The notes beneath the pieces are model-generated. The model was not told the DNA's origin. It was given only the letters and a program-made list of their open reading frames with translations, and made no database searches. From assembly GCA_963682175.1 (NCBI GenBank), contig OY821772.1, forward strand, positions 18,034,743-18,098,742: a DNA stretch of 64,000 nt, read 5' to 3'. Source of the DNA: Triglochin maritima (lineage: Eukaryota > Streptophyta > Magnoliopsida > Alismatales > Juncaginaceae). Shown here piece by piece: positions 34,378 to 46,201 of the stretch; position 1 is the stretch's first letter; the number at the start of each line of letters is the position of its first letter. A program made the position numbers and the translations under genes.

Positions 34378-34727
34378 TGTGGGACTAATGAAACATTCCC
34401 AGTATAGACATACACACATAACTCGTATCCACGCGAAACCAGGTCGATTTGTGAAAAATGGGACCGCTAATTGGCGATCACTTGTTGTCGGATCAGACCT
34501 ATATTCAGATATCTTCTTTAATGCTTCAATTCTTCACATGGGATACACTCGGATAGGTTATTGGAGTCTGGGCCCGAATCTAATTGCCAAAATACTCCTC
34601 ATGATGGTGTGTAGTTTCTCGGTTTGCTATTTGGTCCATTCAGGCTTACATCCAGGACGTCCTTCCCTCTTGCAGATGGGTCCTTGTGTATGACTGTGAT
34701 GTCTATTTTGCTTCATTACATTTTCGT
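34378..34727 (-). repeat. Ty3-type LTR fragment inside the Copia LTR debris
   Basis: It matches the U3 part of the Ty3-type LTR family, including a degenerate palindrome ACCGCTAATTGGCGAT (34463-34478) and the GCCCGAATCTAATTGCC block. Both ends are broken and no target duplication is seen. Confidence 0.65.
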
Positions 34728-35692
34728 TCGACCGTCTACACGTGTCATTTGACCGTTAGACTTGTCGTATTATACAAACAGTCGTATTCAAATTATTATC
34801 CCTACCCCAAAAATACAAGTGACCACTGGTCGAGCATGAACCTAATTTCGGTCAACCAAACATAAACGTTTTCACAACCCCATAGAGCAAATTAGTTTTC
34901 AGTCGACCAAACAAACCATTTAGTTTGACCGTTAACTTAAGTGAACTTATGTTATATGCTATTTTTGGTCAACCGTTCCTTGTTCGGTCGACCGTTTTAT
35001 TTCTGAACTATGCTGGACCCATTTCTGGACCGCCATCCGGTCAACCGTTTGACCCGTTCGGTCGACCGAACCTACCAAGAAAAGTGTGTTGTAGCTTTAG
35101 ATTTTGTGTCTCTTGCACAAACACTTACCACACTTATCCCCAACGGCTATAATACCTTAGGATTAAGCACATTGTTTACAAAAACTCTCCTACTACTTTT
35201 TGCCTCCTACTTTAGAGATATCAATCCAAACACTCAAAGCCTCCACTTCCACACTTTTGTCTCAATTCCAATCATACTCAAGTGTGTTCAAGTTAGAGAG
35301 TGTTTGAATCACTCAAGTTTGTTGTTGTCAAGAGGACTATAAAGGTTTCGGTGAAAGCCCGAACCATCCCTCTCGGATTGTGAGAGGAAGGTCCAAGCTT
35401 GCGAGGGTGTTCGTAAGGCTTTAAGTGTAAATGCATTCTCTCCCAGCCCAGAACGGGGAGTGGTTAGTGAAGATGTAGGCGGTCGAGGGAGATCGAGCAG
35501 AGCTTGCAAGAGAGAAAGTAGGTGGGAGGCCGAACCTCTATAAAAACCCACAGGTCATCTTTGTGGTTTGCATTATTTTCTGTCTTTACTTGTTTGTTTG
35601 TTTGTTTAAATTCCGTTGTGCATCTTTGATTGTCAAGCAAGTAGAGATTAACTGTAAAACTGATTATAATAAGGGGCATACACGATCCTACA
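34728..35692 (+). repeat. Copia LTR, 3' part, truncated at its 5' end
   Basis: It starts within a CGGTCGACCG-rich U3 and runs through R/U5 to the LTR end CGATCCTACA. Its content overlaps that of 33053-34377 (second copy of the same interval), so the two pieces are not halves of one LTR. The primer site expected after a 5' LTR is absent. Confidence 0.7.
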
Positions 35693-36776
35693 GTGTATTC
35701 CATTCATACTTCCTAAACCATTGGTGTAATCTGTCCTTCCTCCCCTCTAAAAACTACTTCTTGAAATGGTCTCCATCAACTTGTAGGAAGACCTCACTCT
35801 CTCCCATGTAGCATGAGACAGGTACGTAGTGTGGCCATTATCCCATCTAATACAAGTTTTATCAAATTGCATGCATAGATCTACATTAAGCATATGAAAT
35901 AACACAAGATAAGAAGAACACATCACTAACACATCACATAATCTACATCACTTCCACCCGAAATGGGGTGGATCTACTCACTAATCATAAGAACAAGCAT
36001 AGAAAGCAATAAATCTACACTAAACATGGCAAGAAAAGAAAAGTAGAAATTCAACCAATAAAACACAAAAATACGTGGATCAAAAGGTAGCTAAAGAAGA
36101 GAGGAATCCAAATCTACCTTTAGATTAAGAAAAGAGTAACATTACAAACTGCAAACCCACCCTTTCTCTACTGCCCAAATGGCTAAAACCTAAGTTATTC
36201 TAATTGTGGAGGTGGAGAAGAAGAGGAGAGGAAGAAGAAACCATGCTATTTATAGAAGAAAGTGTGGTGTAGATGATTCTGGGAACAATCCAATGGTTGA
36301 AATTGATTTCTGTAAGTCCGAGTCACGTTTAAAATTTGGGGAGACTTGGAATTAAGCAAGTCTGCACGTTTTGGCTCTGATCCACCCCGATTTCTCTCAG
36401 GAGCTCAAGTGATGTGTTTTGCACGTGGAGTACACTCGTGGTTTGTTGCCTCAAGCCCATTTGGTCTTAATCCCCAAATACTTCTCAAGATCATGATAAT
36501 GAAGGATTTTTATAGCAGAAATGTTTTCCTTATGCTCAGGTCCCTCCGGATTTCATCTGGGTACTTCCTGATTTGAAGATGGGTCATTGTATATGACAAA
36601 CATGTCCACTTTGCTTCATTTGAGTAATTTCTTCTTGCATTTCAGTCATTTTCTCTTCATTTCTCTTCTTTATTACCTAACACCTGAAACACCACAAACT
36701 TGCACTCGAGTAGCATAAAATTGAGGTACAATAAAGGATATATAACATGAATACGATATATGATATGCTACTAATC
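35693..36776 (-). repeat. Ty3-type LTR-related fragment
   Basis: It contains the GTGGATCTACTCACTAATCAT block, CTATTTATAG (reversed TATA, about 36249) and an ending CTACTAATCA, all in the order of the Ty3-type LTR. The usual TGATTGATTC edge is missing. Blocks of about 40 bases starting GTATTCCATTCATACTTC flank it at 35695 and 36779. Confidence 0.5.
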
Positions 36777-37234
36777 ATGTATTCCATTCATACTTCTTAA
36801 ACCCTTGGTGTAATCTATCCTGCTACTTCCTAAGTATATATAGCATGAAACTTCCTAAACCGTTGGTGTAATTTGTCCTACTATTTCCTATAATTCCTAA
36901 ATGATATATAGCATGAAACTTTTATTTTCTAAGATATTTTGATTTTAAACAATATAATCATCTCTCTTTATTTTATTGAATTAAATATGAGTGGGTCCCA
37001 TCACTATTAAGCAAATATTAAAAATAAAATAAAATAAATCGCACAATGTGATCGTACGATGAGCGCCCAGTTGTGGGAAAATCTGATCGTCCTAAAGACA
37101 CACTCTATGTGACATTCCATGTCATCATTTGTGGTTTTATTTTTATTGTTTTAGAGAGACGTTTGGGATAGAAATTGAACGTCTCGCCGGGGTGTGGTCG
37201 TGTCTGGTTCGACATAGTTTTCATTGTTGAGAAA
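36777..37234. other. Unassigned AT-rich sequence
   Basis: Includes two copies of CTTAAACC(C/G)TTGGTGTAAT-like sequence and an AAAATAAAATAAAAT run. No gene. Confidence 0.4.
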
Positions 37235-38400
37235 TTAAAAGTTCAAAACCGCAAGTGCACGATCACGTTGAAGCGATTGCAAGTACGGGTCATTTCTACG
37301 AGGAGTGAGTGCGGGTCGTCATCAACCATACTAAAGTGGGGGGAAGAAAATGAAGGTTGAGAGTATCTAAACTAACAAACAAATATGACACGAATCAACT
37401 AAAGTCCTAATATGACAAGTCACGTAGGAGGTGGAGAATGCATGCAAATGTGTAGATGTGTGAGACGTGTGTGTACGATTAAGCACCAATGACATGCATA
37501 ATATTGAAATATTATAATGCCACAATCCTAAGTGTGCCTCTATATGGATTAAGATTTATCACCATCATTAAAACATAGAAAATACTACTCAAGATAAGGA
37601 CAAAGACAACCACATAATTACATGTCAATCTCATCTCTAATTTATGACATGAAGAACATAGAAGTCCATATTGACCCCAACCCCAATTATGTCTCCACAT
37701 GAATTAAGATTTAACACTATCATTAAAACATATAAGACATTTATCATGATAAGACCAACAAGACTACATGCTCCTACATGTCATCCTTATCTCTTTATCC
37801 AAAGTAATGGAATAAAATTGCATTAAATGAAATAAAAATTGCATTAAATGAAAGACAAAAACATAAAGAACTTGAAACTAAAACTTGATTAAGTAAGAAA
37901 TATTACAAAATGATGTTCCTCCTCTCCTCCACTACACTACTAAGCAAGAAATAAAACCTACTACTAAGTAATAAATAAAACCTATTCTATTAAACAAGAA
38001 ATAAAGCTAACCGAATGAGGAGTGGAAGGAAGGAAAGGAGAAGAGAAGGAATTACAATTGTATTTATAGAAGATTAGATGGTCTGAATTAATCTAGGCCT
38101 AATCGGATGGCTGCAAATCAGATTTGGACGTTGCATAGTGCTCTGACCCAACAACCCTACCCTCTAGAGAAATCCAGCTGCCAAACACTTAATTGGAGCA
38201 TCCAATGGTCATTGAGCGTTACAAACAGGTACAAAAGGCTTCCAAATCAGTCCTTTCTTCTTGCATTTAGGTTAATTTTGCTTTCTTTCTCTTCGTTATT
38301 ACCTAAACCGTGAAATGTATGAAACAAATACCCGACGAGCACAAATATGGGGTGAAGTAAAGGATATATAGCATGACTGAGTCATATGATATGTTACAAT
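37235..38400 (-). repeat. Ty3-type LTR-related fragment with diverged ends
   Basis: It opens with AACCGCAAGTGCACGATCACG and a TACGGGTCATTTC block equivalent to that of the intact LTRs, includes a reversed TATA (GTATTTATAG, about 38060), and fades near 38400. It belongs to the same superfamily of LTRs but to a different subfamily. Confidence 0.55.
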
Positions 38401-39720
38401 TTTTCGGAGTGTGGTCCTGTCCTCCTTCAAATGTAGTGTCACGGTGAACGACATTGTGGAGTTCCATATAGAGAATTACGACGAGGAAGAAGAAGGCCTT
38501 AGACTTGGGAACAAAGTGGTGTATCTGAAGGCCTCCGACGTCGCCACGATATTGGGATTGCCTCTGGGCGGAGTGCCAATTGACATGGCTAAGAAGTCGT
38601 CGACGCATTGACGAGGTCGGCTACTAGAGAAGTCAGATTTTGGAACACAACTGAGCGAAGCGAGGGCGGGTGGAGACAATGAAGAGTGTGTCAAACTTCT
38701 GTTGTACCTTCTTTTCACTACCTTCCTTTTCTATGATGGTTCAGAAAGAGCAAAGATATTATACATGTCTTCTATCAAAAACTTGGAGGAAATGACAATG
38801 TACGCCTGAGCGGAGACATTTACGAGTACCTGATTTGCTGGCATAAAAAGGGCCAATAGAGATCTAAAGATGGAAATCTACTGGCAGAGTTACCCATGGT
38901 AAAGGGAACGTGGACGGATGCGTGGCCATACTTCAGTTAAAAAAATAACAGTTTCAATCAATTTCCCTCATTTTGTGATACCAATAGTTTTCCCAGAAAT
39001 GAGAAATCCACATGTTGAAGCAGGTATGGCTCTCTGTGTGAAGATAAAACTTGAGAATAAGATATTGTTGTGCTTCATAGTAATGAACCGTTGGCGTTCC
39101 TTAACTCAGGAAAAGAATATGCGGAGGGCGTTGGAAGTATAGGGCATCACCCTCCTCAAACTAGACAGCAGAAAAGTGAAGTTGAGAAAAGAAGATGTGC
39201 TAGAACCACTTGAAAATGTAGAAACAGGTGACGATCCCTATGTCGACGAACGCATTGAGCCTGGAACCAGCGGTGATCGACGAATCGCTGACATTCTCCG
39301 ATACATTCTTCGTAATAGGATCATGGTGGGTGCCCACAACATTACGACGAACCCACTACAAGACAAGGTCAACTACCAGGAGTTGAAATTGAGATGGCTC
39401 AAGGCGGAGCAGACGATCAAGGATCTACAGCAATTGGGAGAGAAAGACAAAGAACTGGGGGAGAACGACAAAAAAACTACAATTTTGGAAAGAGGGGTCG
39501 ATGGACAAATCGTACGCATACGCCTTTCCATCATGTACCCAATACACCCATCGAGAGAGAACTTCTCTGGCAAACGAGAGCGGTGAAGACCTCAACGAGG
39601 ACACATTGATGATGCTTGCAGAAGGTGCCCTCATATCCCAAGTTGAAGCACGGATGTCTACACCAATGAAATGGTATGTGTCCTTTAAAGCCTTGAAAAG
39701 AAAACATATCCTTTAAAAAC
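38400..39720 (+). pseudogene. Second plant mobile domain remnant with coiled-coil tail
   Basis: Reading frames give VEFHIENYDEEEEGLRLG and YLKASDVATILGLPLGG, then LLLYLLFTTFLFYDGSERAK, NLEEMTMYA and FAGIKRANRDLK. This is the same block order as the PMD gene at 24760-25317. At least two TGA codons replace Trp (around 38807 and 38831) and there are frameshifts. Downstream, 39176-39586 encodes a charged region with a Lys/Glu/Leu-rich coiled-coil stretch, plausibly the C-terminal part of the same protein. No Ulp1-like block is visible here. Confidence 0.65.
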
Positions 39721-40049
39721 AAGAAATTTGTTCTTCGAAACACACATTTGTCCTTCAAAGTTTGAGCTTAATTAAAGGGACACCATTATCCTTTGAAAAA
39801 TTAGAAATTTCTCCTTCCATTTGCTACTATATTCACTAAGAATTCGCGATCCTAATGACATTACATGATATTAATCAGGAAAAAACGATGAATCTTGAAT
39901 CCATTTGTAGAGGAGACGAAGAAGAAGCACAAGATGAGGCAATGGAGGAAGAGGAAAAAAGAAATTTGAAGAGGAGGAGAGAGGGAGAAAGGAAGAGTAG
40001 AAGGAAAGAAAAGACGAAGCAGAGGAGGAGAGGAAGATTTTTAATATCA
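39721..40049 (+). other. Low-complexity purine-rich end of the PMD remnant
   Basis: A run rich in GAAGAGG (39900-40035) encodes only Glu/Lys/Arg in any frame. It ends where the next LTR fragment begins. Confidence 0.5.
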
Positions 40050-41300
40050 TGTATAATATTCTTAATATCATGAGGCAAGGGATAGACACAAGTGACATTT
40101 TACATATCACTAAGTGAATCGTGTTTAGTTCGAGTGAGCAAAACATCTTTGTTATTTGGTTAACCATAATGTGTAGCTAGATACCGTTTATAGTTTATGA
40201 TATAAAATATGTATATCATTATCAACATAACTTAGATCCTCCTATAAGTCACACCACAAAACTGAGAAAAAAGAAATGTGATTTTATATTTATATGATAT
40301 ATTAAGTTTCATGTGTTATGAAATAATATACATGTGGTAAATAAAATCAATATGTCGTAAAAACGACATTGATGGAATAATAAATAAATTTGTATGATAT
40401 ATATATTATGGGCTATAATGTTTTGATATTATATATGATAATATATTACAAGGTTTAATGTAATCTACAACATTATAACTTATGAATTTGCTAAAACCCC
40501 AAATTCCAAATTTTGTTGGATATTAATCCAAATTTTGGTGAGTCAAAAATAGTGAAAAATGATCCAACCGTTTGACCACATTTTTGCATATATTAATAAG
40601 GGATTTTTTTACTAATTAATTGCTGGATTTAATCTACCTTGGTCAAAGGTACTTATGGGATAATGATGTGGCAAAATAAACAAGAGATCGTGTGCAAAGT
40701 GGTTTGCACATGATGTGGTTTTGTGGAGATGTAAACAATAGATCATGTGTAAGTGGTTTGCACATTATGAGGTTTAGTGGAGAGATTAATAAGGGATTAT
40801 GTGTAGGTGGTTTGCACATGATGTGGGTTAGAGGAAATCATATAAATAGGTTCATCCTCCCCTCCTTCTTAATATTAATGCAAAAAATCTCTCTCTACCT
40901 GACCACCTCATTAATCCATCCAAAAAGTCTCTTAATTATTCCAATTTTTGGAGATTAAATTCTCTGGAGATTTAGAGGGGTTATTAGCTATATTCTAACC
41001 TTGATTTAGAGATTGATTTGCTAACTCATTTCTTTCTAATCTTGTTTAGTGTTTGGTGAACACTTGGAGGCGAATCGGCGGATGATTCAACGGGTAACGT
41101 AACTTCGGATCTTCATAAAAGTTTTAGAGAATCTTTGCGTATGATCATCTTCTATTTATTTTGATATATATGTAGATTACATGATATTAGAATAAATATA
41201 AAATAATGTACCTGAAATTGTCGAAAATATGGAAATCGATCTTGTATACATGTATAATTTTTAACAAATATATACATACATAGGGGCATGAAATCCTATA
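40050..41300 (+). repeat. 5' LTR (truncated) of the Tork-like Copia element
   Basis: It aligns with the right part of the solo LTR at 59311-61412: ATTCTTAATATCATGAGGCAAGG, AATGTGTAGCTAGATACCG, GGCGAATCGGCGGATGATTC, and the ending AAATCCTATA. About the first 600 bases of the LTR are missing. Unlike its relative it has few CGGTCGACCG sites. A TATA box-like CATATAAATAGG lies near 40841. Confidence 0.75.
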
Positions 41301-41301
41301 G

Positions 41302-41313
41302 TGGTATTAGAGC
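41302..41313 (+). promoter_or_regulatory. Primer-binding site, initiator tRNA-Met type (one mismatch)
   Basis: TGGTATTAGAGC follows the LTR end by one base; the standard site is TGGTATCAGAGC. Confidence 0.85.
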
Positions 41314-42764
41314 ATTTAGTTCATATTTTCAATGATTAGACTATATAATTAATTTTAGTTTACCATCTCCAATCGAAACAATTCATGTTTGATGTCTTTT
41401 TCGAGTATTCCGACAGTTTTGTTGATTTAATTCTAATTGATGTTTTATAGTTTTAAATGTTTTAAATCACATCATATAAATGTTAGAATTAAGATTTAGA
41501 CTTATGTCTAATATATAAAATTTTCGTTTTATATTAAATGATTATTTTATAAGGAATCAACAAAATGAATAAGACACATGTTTATCTTTCTATAAAGATT
41601 TTTTTCTTTTGGAAATTTGGATAAACAGCGGTTCAAATGTTTTATATTTTGAGCTATGGATGTACAAAATCATTTTTAATGGATTTCAAATGGTTTTGAA
41701 ATTGTTTGATTTAGAGATGAAGAAAAAACTAAATCAAGTAATATATATAGTATATGTACATGTGTTGCTCTAGTTCTCTTTTGCAGGGATATGTCAGTTT
41801 GTATGTTCCATCAGCCGTGTGTGAATGAATAATGTGTATGTTGTTATTATTATTGTTCAATCACAGGGGATTATGTATGTAAAAGCCAATTGTCTATGTT
41901 TATGCATGCATATGAAAGAACTTTTACATATAATTTGCACTAGACAATTTTTGAAATTGTAAGATGCATGTTTATATTTTGCAATATTTACATCCATGGT
42001 GCAAGAAGAAGTCGCGGAGAAGTCCCGAAGGTCAAGGATGCCGAAACATATAAACTCACACCAATATGTGTGTGAGTGGTTATAATTTATGTTTGTGTGC
42101 TTGACATGTATGTGATTGTGTGAATGAATGTTAGGATGTGTATAGATATAAATATGCATGATCACCTAAATTCTAAAATCACAAATAAATGTTTAACTGT
42201 CCAACCAAAAATTAAGAGTATTTTTCTTTCTTATTTCATCCACTAGCAGCTATCGATCGAGGGATATTCTGCTCGCCCTTAGTGGGAGATAGCTTCCTCC
42301 ATCTTTGGGAATAGTGGGAGATATATGGTTGCCTATTGTTGTGCCAAGAATAGATGTACAAGGTGCGATTCACCCATAGTTGACACCGAGCGTATTTATT
42401 TGTGAATACAATGGATAAACGTATCTCGTATCGAATGAAATAAATTTTCTTAACAAGACCCGGAGCCCTAACTCGGTTTTGAGAAAAAGAGTTTTCCTTA
42501 GGAGGATTGGTCAGATTCCCTCTTAATTAAAATGACAAGAGTCATAAGAGTTTGAAAATACAAAAGTTTGCAATTTTTTTGAAATGGTTATCATTAGAAA
42601 ATGTTTTCTTACATTGATTTTTTAATATATCTGATAACCCTTAGCTAGTTTGTAATATGATTGATAGGATCTTGAATTACTGCATTTATGGACATGTTTA
42701 TTTGCAGTATTGATTTTCAAACATAAAATTGACATTAAATCCCATATAAATTTATTTTGTAGAA
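41314..42764 (+). other. Untranslated leader of the Tork-like Copia element
   Basis: About 1.45 kb without a convincing frame between primer site and gag. It is AT-rich, with a block GGGGATATTCTGCTCGCCCTTAGTGG near 42262 written here only in part: TATTCTGCTCGCCC. Confidence 0.5.
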
Positions 42765-43733
42765 ATGTCGAATATTCAACCTTTTGTGCGATCTATGATT
42801 GAAAAACATCCTATGGCAAATGATGACTCCAACTTCATAAGCTCGCAACTCAAGCTCAATATCGTGTTGAAGTTTGAGAAACTATCTCATATTTTGGATG
42901 GTGAAATCCAAAAAATAAATGAAAAGGTAACCGATGATGAGAAAGAGGCTAAAGCCAAGTGGGAAGACCAAGAGAACCAAGTTCACGGTCTAAAGTTGGC
43001 CTCAATGGGTGACTCGCTTCAAGCGAAATACTTGGACTCAAAACCCAAGAAGACCATGGAAGCTTTAACAAAGATGTTGATGGATAGTTCTAGAAAAGAG
43101 CGTTATAAGACCACCATAACACTCACAAGGTACCACATGGCGGACGTAACATCAGTGTCCATGCATTTTCTCACTATGCAAGGATACCTTGAGAAGTTGT
43201 CAAATCTCTCTTCACCGATGCCCGATGACATTATGGAAGATTTGATTCTTAGATCTCTAGCCCCGTCCTACAAGGACTTCGTTATGCACTATCATGTGCG
43301 TGAGAAAGGGGTGAGTCTTAAGGAGCTTCACAATGCTCTCAAAATGGTTGAAGTTGACATGGGCAAGGGTCGGGACAAGCACGTCCTAGAGGTCCATGGT
43401 TGGAGCAGAAATATCACCAAAGGTAAAGGCAAAAACAAATTAGCCAAAAAGGCATTGAAGGGAAGTGAAGTAAGAGGGGATCATGCGAGTACCTCGAGGG
43501 GGAATTCTTCGAAATCTCTGACTACTAATACGGAGTGTTACCACTGTGGTGGAAAAGGACACATCCGTCCGAATTTCCCAAAGTACAAGGAGGATCTTGA
43601 CAACGAGGTAATTAAGCAAAAACGCCCCAAAAAGGCTAAAAGTATATTTGTTGTTGAAATAAACATAGCGACCTCTGTCCATGATTGGGTAATTGATACC
43701 GGATCTTGTACTCACATAATTTCTAATGTGTAA
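42765..43733 (+). pseudogene. Copia gag with zinc knuckle and start of protease
   Basis: 322 codons open from ATG 42765. Residues 30-210 form the capsid (DSLQAKYLD, YLEKLSNLSSPMPDDI, LRSLAPSYKDF). Residues 255-275 are the zinc knuckle CYHCGGKGHIRPNF, in which the fourth ligand Cys has become Phe. The frame ends with the protease active site DWVIDTGSCTHI at residues 308-319 and a stop at 43731. In intact relatives gag packages the RNA and the Asp-Thr-Gly protease matures the polyprotein. The loss of one zinc ligand and the stop just after the protease motif make this non-functional. Confidence 0.88.
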
Positions 43734-44179
43734 CTACTAAAGGATAGGAAGAAACTCGTGAAAAATGAGTTGATGTTGGATGTTGGAAATGGTGCAAGCG
43801 TCACTACGACTGCACAAGGTTCCGTGGGGCTTCAATTGTCTAGTGGTTTAAACTTATGTTTAAAGAACGTCTATTATGTGTCTTCGATTAGCAAGAATAT
43901 TATTTCTGTATCTTGGATATGGATAATTTAATATAAATATTTCAAACTCTTGCTTGTCTATATCGAAGAATGGAATTTTCTATGCAAATGTTTTATATGA
44001 AATTGACTCTATATGCTTGAATTACATAATAGACAAATTTTAAATATCAATAACAAAGGGCTTAAAACAACTCACGTGAATGATACACTCTTGTGGCACT
44101 ATCATCTTGGTCACATAAATGAAAAATGCATCAAGAAATTGCAAGAAGCTAACCTTCTTGGTCAACTTGATTTAAATCA
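43734..44179 (+). pseudogene. Protease C-terminus and pre-integrase zinc domain remnant
   Basis: After the stop, frames give ELMLDVGNGASV and LKNVYYVSSISKNIISVS, the usual protease tail. After a frameshift comes TLLWHYHLGHINEKCIKKL, the His-His part of the GAG-pre-integrase zinc domain. The Cys pair lies in the next frame (CEPCLMGKM, 44186). Confidence 0.75.
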
Positions 44180-44563
44180 TTGGAGACATGCGAACCTTGC
44201 CTAATGGGCAAGATGACCAAGAGACCTTTCAAGAAGAAAGGTCCGAGAGCGAATAACTTTCTGGATTTGATACATTCCGATGTATATGGTCCAATGAGTA
44301 CAAGTGCAAGAGACGGTTTTAGGTACTTCATTACGTTCACGGATGACTATAGTCGTTATGACTATATTTATCTAATGAGAAACAAAAGTGAATCCGTTGT
44401 CAAGTTCAAGGAATTCAAGAATGAAGTAGAGAACCATAATGGGAACTTGGAGGAGGATGTGTACATGGTACAACCTCAAGGTTTTGAAGATCCAAAGATT
44501 AGCAAGAAAGTATGCAAGCTTGAAAGATCCATCTATGAATTGAAGCAAGCATCAAGAAGATGA
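44180..44563 (+). pseudogene. Integrase N-part fused in frame to RT by internal deletion
   Basis: Residues 1-90 are the end of the zinc domain (CEPCLMGKMTKRPF) and the start of the integrase core with its first catalytic Asp (LDLIHSDVYGPMS, ITFTDDYSRY). Directly after ENHNGN the frame continues with EEDVYMVQPQGF and LERSIYELKQAS, which belong to the middle of RT. In full-length Copia pol about 1.7-2 kb of integrase and RT separates these blocks. The fusion keeps the frame open, so it is an internal deletion and not a stop mutation. The frame ends at a TGA where Trp is usual (44561). Confidence 0.85.
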
Positions 44564-45643
44564 AAGAAACACTTTGACGAGGAGGTTAGAAAGATTCACT
44601 TCGTCCAAAGTAAGGAAGAGCCTTGTATATACAAGAAGGTTAGTGAGAGCCACATAGTGTTTTTGATCTTATATGTCGATGACATACTCCTCATAGGAAA
44701 TCTTAAACAATTGCTTGAGCAAACGAGAAGTTCATTGAAATATGAATTTTCAATGAAAGACATGGGTGAGGCTCAATACATCTTGGGAATAAAGATATAT
44801 AGAGATAGATCTCGTGGACTCATTGGCCTAAGTCAACATACATACATTGACAAGGTCTTGGAAAGGTTCAACATGAACAACTCCAAAAAGGAAAATGTGT
44901 CAATGAGTATGGGTCTACAACTCAAGAAGTCTCAACGTGCTGAAACGCGTAAAGACTTGGAGTACATGAAAGATATTCCTTATGTTTCGGCAATATGATC
45001 AATCATGTACGCCATGACTTGCACAAGACCCGACGTCTCGTATGCTCTAAGCATGACAAGTCGTCACCAATCCAACGCAGGTCCTGAGCATTGGACTGCG
45101 GTCAAGAATATTCTGAGGTACCTTTACCGGACCAAAGATAAGTTTCTTGTTTATGGAGGACAAAGAGAGCTAATAGCCGAAGGCATTTCAGATGCGAGTT
45201 TCATGAGTTATCCGGACAATAGGAGATCACAATCAGGATATGTCTTTCTTCTGAATGGTGGAGCCGTGAGTTGGCGTAGTTGGAAGCAAACAACTACGAC
45301 CGACTCAACCACCGCTTCCAAAGGAATGGTTGTTGCTTAAGCGAGCAAGGAAGGATTGTGGATTAAGAAGTTCCTTGAAGAGCTTGCAGTAGTTACCTCG
45401 AACGAGGGACCCATAGAGCTATTTTGCTATAATAGTGCATCAATCTCGCAAATCAAGGATCCTAAATCACACCACAAAGTGAAGTACATGGATCAAAAGT
45501 ACTTTGTCACACATGACTTCATCAACGAAGGCAAAATAGATTTATTTTGGGTTGTCACAAAATGCAACGCAGCTGATCCATTCACCACACCCTTATCCCA
45601 AGCCAAAGGTGAAACGCATTTGGACTCCATGGGTCTGAGGAAA
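44564..45643 (+). pseudogene. Copia RT (YVDD) and RNase H remnant
   Basis: It includes the catalytic FLILYVDDILLIGN block (about 44660), FSMKDMGEAQYILGIKI, a TGA at 44998, MTCTRPDVSYALSM, WTAVKNILRYL, the RNase H part (SDASFMSYPDNRRSQSGYVF, TTTTDSTTASKGMVVA), then WIKKFLEELAVV and ADPFTTPLSQAK, ending MGLRK. Several acidic residues of RNase H are changed (ISDASF, TTASKG for TEAEY). The terminal stop codon TGA is the first triplet of the invading LTR. Confidence 0.85.
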
Positions 45644-46201
45644 TGATTCAACTTAAGTTTAACCGCAAGTGCATGGTGTCCTTAAAGACGCGACAAGTAT
45701 GGGTCGTGTCCACGAGGAGGTGTGTCGACGCTTGTTTGTTTGAAGGCAAGTGGGAAAAGAGGAGAGGAGAAATTGATTACATTAAACTAGACTAAACTAT
45801 GCTACGCTACACTAGTATGAAACAACAAAGAAGATGAAAGCACAAGACTAAGTAAAACTAAAATAAGTGACTAATAGAAGCAAGGTGGAAATCAGGAATG
45901 GAAAACCCCTAAGGGGTGGAGTGTGGTGATAAATGCATTCAATGAAGCACAAGTGTAGGTAGTGTTGCTATGCATAAGAAATACCACATGTCAAGACCTA
46001 TCATCCAAATCACTAACCTAAGTGATTAATAAGAGCATGAACAAGTTTGTTATTAAGGACCTAAACAAGCATGGAATGTACCAAAAGATTATGGTAGAAA
46101 CCATCAAGTTAAATATTCTCTTTAATTCAAACAAGCATACTCACATTTCTCACATACAACAACATATAACATTCATTCCATACTACATGACATGTATAAA
46201 C
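45644..46201 (-). repeat. 3' LTR of the Ty3/Gypsy element, part 1 (U5/R side)
   Basis: It begins TGATTCAACTTAAGTTTAACC and matches the 5' LTR at 63204 onwards base by base over long runs (AACCGCAAGTGCA, GGAGGTGTGTCGAC, GGAAAACCCCTAAGGGGTGG, CATACTACATGACATGTA). At 46202 it is interrupted by a Copia LTR. Confidence 0.85.

Larger units (their letters stand above)
40050..45643 (+). mobile_element. Copia element (Tork-like), 5' LTR truncated, pol internally deleted, 3' end cut off
   Basis: Order on +: LTR fragment (to 41300), primer site (41302-41313), leader, gag-protease (42765-43733), integrase start, RT-RNase H, ending at MGLRK directly before a Ty3-type LTR at 45644. Because that LTR belongs to an element extending beyond the window, the 3' LTR of this Copia element should lie outside. 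Stops and frameshifts are spread over pol. Confidence 0.85.

Noticed and set aside
34043..34693. 216-residue open frame
   Set aside because: It reads through the U5 of a Copia LTR into a Ty3 LTR fragment; equivalent positions in the other LTR copies are not open.
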